Shown one piece after another: positions 55,830 to 63,967 of a stretch of DNA of 64,000 nt (positions are counted from its first letter, which is position 1; each line of letters starts with the position of its first letter). The position numbers and the translations under genes were made by a program. Location of the stretch: NCBI GenBank assembly GCA_023412655.1, contig JAEYNH010000122.1, positions 3,710-67,709 on the forward strand, in the 5' to 3' direction. The stretch is from Pseudomonadota bacterium. Lineage in GTDB: Bacteria; Pseudomonadota; Alphaproteobacteria; Caulobacterales; Caulobacteraceae. Under the pieces are notes generated by a model, which did not search any database, was not told the DNA's origin, and saw only the letters and a program-made list of their open reading frames with translations.

Positions 55830-55844
55830 GAACAAAGCACAAAC
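55830..55844 (-). promoter_or_regulatory. Imperfect LexA operator proximal to lexA
   Basis: Read on the minus strand this is GTTT-N7-GTTC, one mismatch from GTTC-N7-GTTC. It begins 16 bases upstream of the lexA ATG and 10 bases from the perfect box, so it could give cooperative autorepression. Confidence 0.5.
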
Positions 55845-55854
55845 GTTGCGTTTT

Positions 55855-55869
55855 GTTCTGCAGATGTTC
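55855..55869 (+). promoter_or_regulatory. LexA operator of lexA, GTTC-N7-GTTC
   Basis: GTTCTGCAGATGTTC is a perfect alphaproteobacterial LexA box, 41 bases upstream of the lexA start. It supports negative autoregulation of lexA. Confidence 0.88.
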
Positions 55870-55915
55870 CCCGTCAATGTCAAGTTACGAGCGTTCCCCC
55901 TGTAAAATCAGGCGA

Positions 55916-55939
55916 AATCCGCCCCGACCGGGGCGAATT
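55916..55939 (-). terminator. Terminator of the trp cluster
   Basis: On the minus strand AATTCGCCCC (55939-55930) pairs with GGGGCGGATT (55925-55916) through a GGTC loop with one wobble. A TTT follows, and a TTTT further on. It starts five bases after the trpC stop and separates trpC from lexA. Confidence 0.7.
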
Positions 55940-55944
55940 CCGAC

Positions 55945-56718
55945 TCAGCCGAGCAATTCCCGGGTGGCGGCGGCGACGTCGGCCTGCCGCATCAGGCTTT
56001 CGCCGACCAGCATCGCCCGGGCGCCCGAGCGCTCGAGCCGCGCGGCATCCTGGGCGGTGAAGATGCCGCTCTCGGTGACGAGCAGGGCGTTCGGGGGGGC
56101 GAGCCGGGCCAGGCGTTCGGTGTTCGCCAGATCGACGACGAAGGTCCGGAGGTCGCGGTTGTTCACCCCCACCAGGTCGGCGCCGAGCCGCCCCGCGCGC
56201 TCCATCTCGGCCTCGTCGTGCACCTCGACGAGGGCGTCCATGCCAAGGCGCCGAGCCTCCGACATCAGGTCCGCGGCGAGGGCGTCGTCCACCATGGCGA
56301 GGATCACCAAGATGGCGTCGGCGCCGAGATCTCGCGATTCGGCCACCTGCCACGGATCGACCAGGAAGTCCTTGCGGATGCAGGGGAGGGCGGTCGCATC
56401 TCGCGCCGCCACCAGATAGGCGTCGTCACCCTGGAAGCTTGGCTGGTCGGTGAGCACCGAGAGGCAGGCGGCGCCGCCGGCCTCATAGGCGCGCGCCAGG
56501 TCCGGCGGGTCGAAGTCTTCGCGGATCACCCCCTTGGACGGCGAAGCCTTCTTGATCTCGGCGATCAGGGCGAGCTTGCCCGGGGCGTGGCGGCGGACGA
56601 GAGCTTCTCGAAAGCCGCGCGGAGGCGAGGCTGCCGGTTCCACCACGGGACGTGCGGCCTTGCGCGCAGTGACGTCCTCGCGCTTGTAGGCGGCGATCCG
56701 CGCCAGGATGTCGCTCAT
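55945..56718 (-). CDS. trpC: Indole-3-glycerol phosphate synthase
   Basis: A 257-residue (beta/alpha)8 enzyme closing the indole ring in tryptophan synthesis. The catalytic Lys/Glu region is LALIAEIKKASPSKGVIREDFDP (about 49-71), with IRKDFLVDPWQV, VEVHDEAEME, VGVNNRDLRTF and VTESGIFT further on. It is monofunctional, not fused to TrpF. It overlaps trpD by ATGA. Confidence 0.96.
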   Translation of the reverse strand: MSDILARIAAYKREDVTARKAARPVVEPAASPPRGFREALVRRHAPGKLALIAEIKKASPSKGVIREDFDPPDLARAYEAGGAACLSVLTDQPSFQGDDAYLVAARDATALPCIRKDFLVDPWQVAESRDLGADAILVILAMVDDALAADLMSEARRLGMDALVEVHDEAEMERAGRLGADLVGVNNRDLRTFVVDLANTERLARLAPPNALLVTESGIFTAQDAARLERSGARAMLVGESLMRQADVAAATRELLG

Positions 56719-57728
56719 GCTGCGGTGACCTCGACAAGCCTCTCCAGCGCGGTCTGCGCGCGGCCGTCGTCCAAAACCTGGCCGGCGAGTTCCACGCCCT
56801 CGCGGAGCGTCTCCACCTTGTCCGCCACCAGGAAGGCGGCCGCGGCGTTGAGCGCGACGATGTCCCGATAGGGCCCCTTTTCCCCGGCCAGCAGCCGCCG
56901 GAGCGCGTCCGCGTTCTCGGCGGGCGTGCCGCCGGTGATGTCGGCCAGGGCTGCGCGGCGCATACCGAGGGCCTCGGGCGTGACGGTGAACAGCCGCACC
57001 TTTCCGTCCCGCAGTTCGGCGACGGCCGTCTCGCCCGTCGTCGTCATCTCATCGAGGCCCGAACCGTGAACCACCCACGCCCGCTCGGAGCCGAGCACGC
57101 CCAGGGCCTCGGCCAGGGGCTTCACCCAGCGTTCGGCATAGACGCCGATCACCTGCCGTTGGGCGCCGGCCGGATTGGTCAGCGGCCCCAGCAGGTTGAA
57201 GATGGTCCGAAAGCCCAGCTCCGCGCGGATCGGCGAGACGTGGCGCATGGCGCTGTGATGCGCCGGGGCGAACAGGAAGCAGATGCCGGCGGTCTCCAGC
57301 GCCTTCAACTGAGCCTCGGTGGACGCGGCGATGTTGACGCCAAGCTCGGAGAGCACGTCGGCTGTCCCCGACTTGGACGACATGGCCCGGTTGCCGTGCT
57401 TGGCGACCTTCAGCCCGCCGCCCGCGGCAACGAAGCCCACGGCGGTGGAGATATTCAGCGTGTGCAGGCCATCGCCGCCCGTGCCGCAGACATCGATGGT
57501 GGGAAAGCCGGGTTCCAGCCGCACGGCGGCCCGGCGCATGGCCCGGGCGCAGGCGGCGATCTCGCCGAGGGTCTCACCCCGCATCCGCATGGCGGTGAGG
57601 GCGGCGCCCACCTGTGAAGGCGTCGGCTCGCCGCGCAAGCAGGCCGAGAAGAAGTCGTCGGCGTCCCCGTCGGACAAGGTCGCGCCGTCGGCCAGACGCG
57701 AAAGAAGCGGCTTGAACGTATCGGACAT
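56715..57728 (-). CDS. trpD: Anthranilate phosphoribosyltransferase
   Basis: A 337-residue enzyme transferring phosphoribosyl to anthranilate. DVCGTGGDGLHTLNISTA (GTGGD, PRPP loop, about 79-96), KHGNRAMSSKSGTADVLSELG and the metal-binding SGLDEMTTTGET region are intact. It is not fused to TrpG; trpG lies 11 bases upstream. Overlap with trpC implies coupling. Confidence 0.96.
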   Translation of the reverse strand: MSDTFKPLLSRLADGATLSDGDADDFFSACLRGEPTPSQVGAALTAMRMRGETLGEIAACARAMRRAAVRLEPGFPTIDVCGTGGDGLHTLNISTAVGFVAAGGGLKVAKHGNRAMSSKSGTADVLSELGVNIAASTEAQLKALETAGICFLFAPAHHSAMRHVSPIRAELGFRTIFNLLGPLTNPAGAQRQVIGVYAERWVKPLAEALGVLGSERAWVVHGSGLDEMTTTGETAVAELRDGKVRLFTVTPEALGMRRAALADITGGTPAENADALRRLLAGEKGPYRDIVALNAAAAFLVADKVETLREGVELAGQVLDDGRAQTALERLVEVTAA

Positions 57729-57739
57729 GGGCGGGTGGC

Positions 57740-58330
57740 TCAGACTTGGGCCAGCCGCGTCACGCCGGCCAGGTCGAGGAAGTTGGCGAGCAGCTCATGG
57801 CCGCACTCGGTGGCGATCGATTCAGGGTGGAACTGGACGCCGTAGATCGGGCGGCTCTTGTGCTGCACGCCCATGATCTCACCGTCCTGGGTCCAGGCGG
57901 TGACCTCGAGGTCCGCGGGCAGGTCGGACTCGCGCACGGAAAGGCTGTGATAGCGCGTCGCCGTGAAGGGGTTCTTCAGGCCGGCGAACACGCCCTTGCC
58001 GTTGTGGTGGATCAGGCTGGTCTTGCCGTGCATCAGCGCCTTTGCGCGGATCACCTCGCCGCCGAACGCCTGGCCGATCGACTGATGGCCCAGACAGACG
58101 CCGAAGATCGGCAGGTCCTGGGGCGCAGCGGTCAACAGGGAAAGGCAGATGCCCGCCTCGTTGGGCGTGCAGGGGCCGGGCGAAAGCAGCACCGCTTCAG
58201 GTTTCAGACCCAGCGCCTGGTCGACGGTGAGCGCATCGTTGCGGACGACGTGGGTCTCCGCCCCCAACTCGTTCAGGTAGTGAACCAGGTTGTAGGTGAA
58301 GCTGTCGTAGTTATCGACGACCAGGATCAT
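57740..58330 (-). CDS. trpG: Anthranilate synthase component II (glutamine amidotransferase)
   Basis: A 196-residue class I glutaminase subunit that feeds ammonia to TrpE. NYDSFTYNLVHYLNELGAE starts the protein. The nucleophile is in GVCLGHQSIGQAFGG (Cys near residue 79), and the His-Glu pair is in GVQFHPESIATECGH. TrpG may also serve p-aminobenzoate synthesis in bacteria that lack PabA. It lies downstream of the winged-helix gene, with a 222-base gap that holds the small opposite-strand ORF. Confidence 0.96.
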   Translation of the reverse strand: MILVVDNYDSFTYNLVHYLNELGAETHVVRNDALTVDQALGLKPEAVLLSPGPCTPNEAGICLSLLTAAPQDLPIFGVCLGHQSIGQAFGGEVIRAKALMHGKTSLIHHNGKGVFAGLKNPFTATRYHSLSVRESDLPADLEVTAWTQDGEIMGVQHKSRPIYGVQFHPESIATECGHELLANFLDLAGVTRLAQV

Positions 58331-58383
58331 GCGCCTCCATTAGGCTTTGCAGGCGCATCCGCCAAGCCGGATGCTCTCACGCC

Positions 58384-58587
58384 ATGACGGTCGACGATTC
58401 GGGTCTGGATCCTCAGGCGCTCAGGCGCGCTAGAGTCCTGCTTGCGCGGCCCCAGCGGCCGGAGCGGATTTGGCCGGTTCTGACGGCCGCCGTGCTGCTG
58501 GCGATTTCGGCCCTGGCGTTCGCCACGGCGATGGTTCTGGCGCCGCCTCTGGTCACCTACTCGGTGGCGCAAGGCGCGCCGGATTGA
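58384..58587 (+). CDS. Small single-pass membrane protein, unknown function
   Basis: A 67-residue ORF with a charged N terminus (DPQALRRARVLLARPQRPERIW) and one strong hydrophobic segment (VLTAAVLLAISALAFATAMVLAPPL, about 32-56). It starts 53 bases from the divergent trpG and its last 35 bases overlap the convergent winged-helix gene. There is no ribosome site of note. It could be genuine (positive-inside topology is sensible) or a chance ORF in GC-rich DNA. Confidence 0.42.
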   Translation: MTVDDSGLDPQALRRARVLLARPQRPERIWPVLTAAVLLAISALAFATAMVLAPPLVTYSVAQGAPD

Positions 58588-59488
58588 GCGCCTCGTCGAC
58601 GGCGGGCGGCATCAACCGCCCCCACGCTTCGATGACGCCGCGCTCGGCCAGGCCCGCGAACAGCCGCTGCACATTCACGGCGTTGTCCCGCAGGAAGGCC
58701 TGCCAGACCGGCCGCTCCATGGCCTCGTACGGCGCGACCAGGCCACTGTTGATGCGCAGGACCTGTCCCTGCTCGAGCAGCACCTTCATGTGGCGGCGGA
58801 CGGTCTCGGCGGGCATCCCGAGACGCTGGGCGGTCTCGGCCACCGTCGTGCGACCGGTCGGCGCCGTGAGCACGGCCAGGAGCACGATGGCCGAAGCCAC
58901 GTCGTCCACCACCGCCAGCAGGCGGTCTGTCGTTCGCAGCACGTAGTCGGCCAGCAATCGCGCGGCGGCACGGACCGGAATGGACGATTCGGGCGGATAG
59001 GCCGAACGGGGCAGCGGTTCCACCAGCCCGGCGGCGTTGGCCTGATGGAAGAAGGCAACCAGACGGCGGTGGCTGTTCATCACGCCCTCCACATAGGCGG
59101 GCGAGCCGAGATAGGTCTCCGGAACGATGACCCCGCCCGGGAGGGTTGCGCATGCGCCCCGACCTTCCAGGCGCCGGACATGGCGGCGGACGGTCTCGAA
59201 CGGCATGCGCAGAGAGTTGGCCACAGCGTTGATGCTTACCGGCCGACGGCGCGCGTCGGGCGCAGGCGTCTCCAGCCGGCCATGCCGGATGCGGGTCAGC
59301 GGCTCATGGGTCAACGGAGCGATGTTGGCCTGGTTGATGGCCATGATCAGGATCGAGTCGAGGCAGGAGAGGCCGCCGATCCCGAGCGTGGCCTGGTCCA
59401 GCATGAAGCTGAACGACAGTCGGCCAAGCTCCTGCTCCCGCCGGGTTAGGGCGGCGAGCGCGTCGCCCCCTCTCGACCTCTCATCCAC
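58553..59488 (-). CDS. Tandem winged-helix DNA-binding protein within the trp cluster
   Basis: A 311-residue protein with two similar helix-turn-helix units, one around residues 82-111 (SINAVANSLRMPFETVRRHVRRLEGRG) and one around 213-245 (TVAETAQRLGMPAETVRRHMKVLLEQG). Each is followed by a wing-like strand (GGVIVPE and NSGLVAPY) and a helical stretch. I do not recognise a named family. The frame is open to TTG 59566; GTG 59488 is chosen because AAGGG lies upstream. It is placed between trpE and trpG on the same strand, so it may control tryptophan genes, but nothing seen proves that. No signal-binding domain is evident. Confidence 0.7.
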   Translation of the reverse strand: MDERSRGGDALAALTRREQELGRLSFSFMLDQATLGIGGLSCLDSILIMAINQANIAPLTHEPLTRIRHGRLETPAPDARRRPVSINAVANSLRMPFETVRRHVRRLEGRGACATLPGGVIVPETYLGSPAYVEGVMNSHRRLVAFFHQANAAGLVEPLPRSAYPPESSIPVRAAARLLADYVLRTTDRLLAVVDDVASAIVLLAVLTAPTGRTTVAETAQRLGMPAETVRRHMKVLLEQGQVLRINSGLVAPYEAMERPVWQAFLRDNAVNVQRLFAGLAERGVIEAWGRLMPPAVDEALNPARLAPPSR

Positions 59489-59606
59489 CCAGATGGCACC
59501 CTTCAGACGTTTCGCGCACGGCCGGCGACCGTGCCGCAACCTCGGTACGGAATCAGTCTCCGGCAAGCCGGCCTGTTACCCGGAATGGGCAAAGCCGCTC
59601 CCTGGT

Positions 59607-61139
59607 TCAAACGAAGCGCCAGCTCTCCTCTGCGGCCCGTCGAAGGGCACGCGCCTTGTGCAGGGTCTCGTCGTATTCGGCGTCTGGATCGCTGTCGGCG
59701 ACGACGCCGCCGCCAGCCTGGACGTACATGGCGCCGTCCTTGAACAGGGCGGTGCGCAGCACGATGCACGTGTCCACCGAGCCGTCGCAGCCGAAGTAGC
59801 CGACGCCACCGGCATAGCCGATGCCGCGCTTCTCGATTTCAAGTTCGTCGATGATCTCCATGGCCCGAACCTTGGGGGCGCCCGAGAGCGTCCCGGCGGG
59901 CAGGGCGGCCAGGACCACATCGACAGGATCGAGGCCCTCCGGAGCGTCACCCTCGACGTTCGACACCAGGTGCATGACGTGGCTGTAGCGCTCGACGAAG
60001 AAGCTGTCGGTGACGCGCACGCGGGGACTGCCGGGGGACGGCCTGGGCTCGTTGGCTCCGTGCTCCTTGAGCATGGCCACGCGGCCCACGTCGTTGCGGC
60101 CCAGGTCCAGCAGCATCAGGTGCTCGGCGCGTTCCTTCGGGTCGGCGCGCAGTTCGGCCTCGAGGGCCTGGTCTTCCTCGGGCGTCGCCCCGCGCGGGCG
60201 GGTGCCGGCGATCGGGCGGATGGTGATCTTTCCATCCCGGAGGCGCACGAGGATCTCGGGCGAGGAGCCGGCGAGATGGAAGTCGCCGAAGTCCAGGAAG
60301 AACAGGAACGGCGAGGGATTGGTCCGGCGCAGGGAGCGGTAGAGCGCGAACGGATCGCGGGCGAACGGGGCGCGGAAACGGTGGCTGGGCACCACCTGGA
60401 AGATGTCGCCGGCCCGGATGTACGACTTGGCCTTCTCGACGATCTCCCGATAGTCCTCGCGGCTGACCGGCGTGGTGAAGGCGTCCGGCTCGGGCTTGGC
60501 GTCGCCGGCCAGCTGAGGGGCGGCCTTCCGCAAGTCGGCCACCACGGCCTGCAGGCGCGCCTGGGCGGCGTCGTACGCTTCCTCGGCCGAGGCGCGGCCC
60601 GGCCGCACCGGCGTAACCAGGATGATCTCCTGGGCGATGGAATCGAAGATGGCCACGATAGACGGGCGAGCCAGCACGGAATCCGGCAGGTCGAGCGGGT
60701 CCGGATTGACGTTCGGCAGGTGCTCCACCAGCCGGATCATGTCGTAGCCCACGGCTCCGAACACGCCCGCCGCCATGGGCGGCAGGCCCGGCGGAAGCTC
60801 GATGCGCGAGGCGGCGATGAGGTCACGCAGGCTGTCCAGCGCTCCGCCGGCCTGTCGGGTGAAGCGGCCGGCGGCGATATCCTCGCCCTCCGCCGCCTCG
60901 GCCACATTGCCCCGGCAGCGCCAGACCAGGTCGGGCGCAAGGGTGATGATCGAATAGCGACCGCGCCAGGCGCCGCCTTCCACGGACTCGAACAGGAAGG
61001 CGTAGGGCCGACCGTGGCCGATCTTCAGGAACGCCGACACCGGCGTCTCCAGATCATCGATCAGGCGGGGCCAGACGACCTGGGGCGCACCACCATCGTA
61101 GCTGTTCTTGAACGCCTCGAACGACGGCTCGGGCGTCAC
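59607..61139 (-). CDS. trpE: Anthranilate synthase component I
   Basis: A 510-residue chorismate-binding enzyme, first step of tryptophan synthesis. The feedback site region is FLFESVEGGAWRGRYSIITL. Active-site stretches are IFQVVPSHRF, IAGTRPRGATPEED, LDLGRNDVGRVA, and LPAGTLSGAPKVRAMEIIDELE near residues 411-432. The start is GTG 61139, overlapping the ppiD stop, which ties trpE to ppiD transcription. No Trp-rich leader peptide precedes it. Confidence 0.95.
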   Translation of the reverse strand: MTPEPSFEAFKNSYDGGAPQVVWPRLIDDLETPVSAFLKIGHGRPYAFLFESVEGGAWRGRYSIITLAPDLVWRCRGNVAEAAEGEDIAAGRFTRQAGGALDSLRDLIAASRIELPPGLPPMAAGVFGAVGYDMIRLVEHLPNVNPDPLDLPDSVLARPSIVAIFDSIAQEIILVTPVRPGRASAEEAYDAAQARLQAVVADLRKAAPQLAGDAKPEPDAFTTPVSREDYREIVEKAKSYIRAGDIFQVVPSHRFRAPFARDPFALYRSLRRTNPSPFLFFLDFGDFHLAGSSPEILVRLRDGKITIRPIAGTRPRGATPEEDQALEAELRADPKERAEHLMLLDLGRNDVGRVAMLKEHGANEPRPSPGSPRVRVTDSFFVERYSHVMHLVSNVEGDAPEGLDPVDVVLAALPAGTLSGAPKVRAMEIIDELEIEKRGIGYAGGVGYFGCDGSVDTCIVLRTALFKDGAMYVQAGGGVVADSDPDAEYDETLHKARALRRAAEESWRFV

Positions 61140-63046
61140 TTCTTCTTCTCCGCAGGGGTGTTGGCGGCCAGGGGCTCCATGCCGAGGGCCGAGCGGGCGC
61201 GGTTGACGTCGGTCCGGACCTTCAGCTTGGCGCGCGAGGCGTTCTGGGCCGCCTCGGCGATTTCGCGGAACATCGTGCCGGCGAGCTCGGGGCGGCTCTG
61301 TTCGGCCAACATGGCCGCGGTTGGGCCGGGCTGCATCTGCACGTTCGACACTTGGCCCACCGAGAAGCCGGTCTGGGACGGGCCGACGAACACCTCGTCG
61401 GGGCGGGCGCCGAAGGCCCGGCTCATCACCTGGGGCGAGACGTCCCGGCGCTGGCCAGCGTTCTGGCGCGACAGGCCGGTGGCCTGCGACACCGGCAGAC
61501 CGGCGGAGGCGGCTACCTTGGCCAGCGGCTCGCCTTTGCGGACCCGCTCGGCCAGCTCGTTGGCGCGAGCCTCCATGCGCCTCGCGGTCTCACGGGCCCG
61601 CCAGATCCTGGCCAGCTCGTCGCGGACCTCCGCCAGCGGAGGCAGGGTGGGAGGCACGACCCGCTCGACCCGAACGGCGAACAGTTCGCCGTCGGCGTCC
61701 ACCAGATCGCTTTCGCTGCCGGCGGCCAGGCTGAAGGCGGTTTCCAGAATGGCCGGGTTCAGGCCGGCCACGGGGCGACCCTGCATATCGACACCCTGGC
61801 GCACGACCGGTCCGACGGTGACCACCGACACGCCGGCCCGTTGGGCCGCCGCCGCCATGTCCGACCCGGACTGGTGGGCTTCGTCATAGACCTGGCTCTG
61901 CTCGTAGGCCTTCTGCGCGGCCGCGTTCTTCCGCAGCTCGGCCTCCAGCATCGGCCGGGCCTCCTCCAGCGAGATCGTGCGGCCGGGGTTCACGGTCAGG
62001 ACCTTGACAACGGCAAGGCCGAGCTCGCCCTGGGCCTGGCCCACCTGGCCGGCCGCCAACTTGAAGGCGGTTTCGGCCACGCGGCGGTCGGCGATGGCGG
62101 TGCGGGGGCGGTTCTCGTAGACGATGGCGTCTACGCCCATGGACTTGGCGATGGCGTTCGGATCCTCGTTGCGGGCCAGCCGCGCTTCGATCTGCTGGGC
62201 CGCCGCCGCGTCCTTGGCCGGAATCTGCACGACCGTGCGGGTTTCAGGCTGGGACAGGGTGTCCTTGCGGAAGTCGTACAGCTTCTGCAGCTCGGCCGGA
62301 TCGACCGGCGTCGCGGTGGAGGCCGGCTCGGGGCTGAAGCGCACGACGCTCAGGACGCGCATCTCGGGGCGCGTGAGCTGAGCGGCGTTCTCCTTCATGA
62401 ACTGTGTCAGCTGCTCGTCGGTCGGCGCGGCCACCGCGGGCACGTTCCCGGGAGTCACGGTGAAGTAGGACAGGTCGCGGCTTTCCATCCCGTAGATGGC
62501 CGCCAGGGCGCCGTAGGCCCGAGGCGCGCGCAGGCCCTCGCCGACGCCCGCGCCCCAGTGCTGGGCCGCCATCTGGTCGCGGATCGAGCGATCGAACTCC
62601 TCCGGCGTCATGTTGTTCTCGCCGAGACGGCGCACGAAGGTGTTGCGGTCGAAGCGGCCGCTGATCGGGTCGAAGAAGGCGGGAATCTTCTGGATCTCGG
62701 CCACGAGCAGCTTGTCGGCGGGCCTTATGCCCATGCGGTGCAGCATCTCGGCGAACGCCTCTCGGGTCGCCAGCCCGTTGAGCACCTGCCGATCCAGGCC
62801 GGCTTCGGACGCCATTTCCGGCGTGATCGCCTGGCCGCTCTGCTGTTCCAGTTCCTTGCGATACTCGTCGTAGTCCCGACGGAACTGGACGGAGTTGATC
62901 TCCCGCGAGCCGGCCTTGATGACCTGGTCGCCGACGCGTCCGCTGAACACGTCGTTGATGCCGAAGATGGCGAAGCTCACGATCAGCAGGCCGATGAGGA
63001 CGGCGGCGACCCAGGACTTCGCAAATTTGCGAACGGCGGCGAGCAT
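61136..63046 (-). CDS. ppiD: SurA N-domain/PpiD-like periplasmic peptidyl-prolyl isomerase
   Basis: A 636-residue membrane-anchored folding factor. One N-terminal helix (SWVAAVLIGLLIVSFAIFGIND, about 11-32) anchors it facing the periplasm. A SurA-type chaperone region (about 40-180) and a parvulin-like central domain (about 250-370) follow, then a second chaperone-like region. The parvulin sequence is degenerate, so isomerase activity is uncertain. ATG 63046 (MLAAVRKFAKSW) fits PpiD; the frame stays open far upstream without meaning. First gene of the trp-containing unit. Confidence 0.9.
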   Translation of the reverse strand: MLAAVRKFAKSWVAAVLIGLLIVSFAIFGINDVFSGRVGDQVIKAGSREINSVQFRRDYDEYRKELEQQSGQAITPEMASEAGLDRQVLNGLATREAFAEMLHRMGIRPADKLLVAEIQKIPAFFDPISGRFDRNTFVRRLGENNMTPEEFDRSIRDQMAAQHWGAGVGEGLRAPRAYGALAAIYGMESRDLSYFTVTPGNVPAVAAPTDEQLTQFMKENAAQLTRPEMRVLSVVRFSPEPASTATPVDPAELQKLYDFRKDTLSQPETRTVVQIPAKDAAAAQQIEARLARNEDPNAIAKSMGVDAIVYENRPRTAIADRRVAETAFKLAAGQVGQAQGELGLAVVKVLTVNPGRTISLEEARPMLEAELRKNAAAQKAYEQSQVYDEAHQSGSDMAAAAQRAGVSVVTVGPVVRQGVDMQGRPVAGLNPAILETAFSLAAGSESDLVDADGELFAVRVERVVPPTLPPLAEVRDELARIWRARETARRMEARANELAERVRKGEPLAKVAASAGLPVSQATGLSRQNAGQRRDVSPQVMSRAFGARPDEVFVGPSQTGFSVGQVSNVQMQPGPTAAMLAEQSRPELAGTMFREIAEAAQNASRAKLKVRTDVNRARSALGMEPLAANTPAEKKK

Positions 63047-63083
63047 GAACGAAAACCCTTTCCCGGGCGCAAGGTGCGCGGCC

Positions 63084-63113
63084 GGTATAGTTGAGGCCGG
63101 TTCGGGACGGCAA
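63084..63113 (-). promoter_or_regulatory. Candidate promoter of ppiD-trpE
   Basis: On the minus strand TTGCCG (63113-63108) and TATACC (63089-63084) are 18 bases apart, about 38 bases before the ppiD ATG. They lie in the 147-base divergent gap between ppiD and tpiA. The match is to a generic housekeeping promoter only. Confidence 0.4.
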
Positions 63114-63193
63114 GCAGGGTGACAGCCGACGCGCCATGCCTTAACCGCGCCGCCGTAGTTCCCGACGCGGGAATCCGACTGACGTGAGGCAAG

Positions 63194-63937
63194 ATGACCC
63201 GACCTACGCCCCTGATCGCCGGAAACTGGAAGATGAACGGGACCTCGTCGTCGCTGGCCGAAGCGCTGGCGGTGGCCAAGGAGGTCGGTGACGGGCACGC
63301 CCGGGTGGCCATCTGCCCGCCAGCGATTCTCGCCCATCGCATGCGTGAGGTCCTGGCGGGCTCCAAGGTGCTGGTCGGCGGACAGGACGCGCACTGGGAG
63401 GACGCGGGCGCGTTCACCGGTGACACCTCGGCCGAGATGCTGGCCGACGCCGGCGCCCAGCTGGTGATCCTCGGCCACTCCGAACGCCGGGACGGCTATC
63501 GCGAGACCGACGATATCGTGGCGGCCAAGGTGCGGGCTGCCCTTCGCGCGGGGCTGGAGCCCATCGTCTGCGTGGGCGAGACCCTGGAGCAGCGCGAAGG
63601 CGGCGGCGCCCTGGACGTAGTCACCGCCCAGGTGCGCGGCTCCCTTCCGGCCGAACTGTCCGGCAAGCCGTTCGCCGTGGCTTATGAGCCGGTGTGGGCG
63701 ATCGGCACCGGCCTGACCGCCACCACGCCCCAGATCGAGGAAATGCACCGCGCCATTCGGGCTACTCTGGTGGAGCTGTTCGGTGAGGCCGGCCGGGCGG
63801 TTCCGATCCTCTACGGAGGCTCGGTCAAGCCCGCCAACGCCGCCGAGATCCTCCACGCCGACGAGGTGGGAGGCGCCCTGGTCGGCGGCGCCTCGCTGAA
63901 GGCCGAGGAATTCCTGGGCATCCTCCGGGCGGTCTGA
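63194..63937 (+). CDS. tpiA: Triosephosphate isomerase
   Basis: A 247-residue glycolytic (beta/alpha)8 enzyme interconverting DHAP and glyceraldehyde 3-phosphate. AGNWKMNG (catalytic Lys, about 10-17), ILGHSERR (catalytic His), AYEPVWAIGTG (catalytic Glu and loop 6) and ILYGGSVKPANA (phosphate site) are all intact. ATG 63194 follows GAGGCAAG. It is divergent from ppiD, as commonly seen in Caulobacter relatives. Confidence 0.97.
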   Translation: MTRPTPLIAGNWKMNGTSSSLAEALAVAKEVGDGHARVAICPPAILAHRMREVLAGSKVLVGGQDAHWEDAGAFTGDTSAEMLADAGAQLVILGHSERRDGYRETDDIVAAKVRAALRAGLEPIVCVGETLEQREGGGALDVVTAQVRGSLPAELSGKPFAVAYEPVWAIGTGLTATTPQIEEMHRAIRATLVELFGEAGRAVPILYGGSVKPANAAEILHADEVGGALVGGASLKAEEFLGILRAV

Positions 63938-63947
63938 GCCTAGAAGT

Positions 63948-63967
63948 GGGCGCGCCGGGTCGCGCCC
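63948..63967 (+). terminator. GC hairpin after tpiA
   Basis: GGGCGCG (63948-63954) pairs with CGCGCCC (63961-63967) around a 6-base loop, 10 bases after the tpiA stop. No T-run follows, so termination is uncertain. Nothing else is visible to the window end. Confidence 0.4.

Noticed and set aside
55815..55883. 23-codon N-terminal extension of lexA
   Set aside because: It would translate both LexA operators; the standard LexA N terminus starts at 55814.
59516..59534. Hairpin GCACGG/CCGTGC between trpE and the winged-helix gene as a terminator
   Set aside because: Only six base pairs and no T-run on either strand; kept as unassigned.
59567..61139. Transcription attenuator or leader peptide for trpE
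   Set aside because: trpE overlaps ppiD with no leader region, and no Trp-codon-rich short ORF is visible.
59127..61889. Plus-strand open frame of 920 codons opposite trpE
   Set aside because: Shadow of trpE and parts of its neighbours; no motif or ribosome site.
63047..63856. 270-codon upstream extension of ppiD
   Set aside because: It runs through tpiA on the opposite strand; the PpiD N terminus begins cleanly at 63046.
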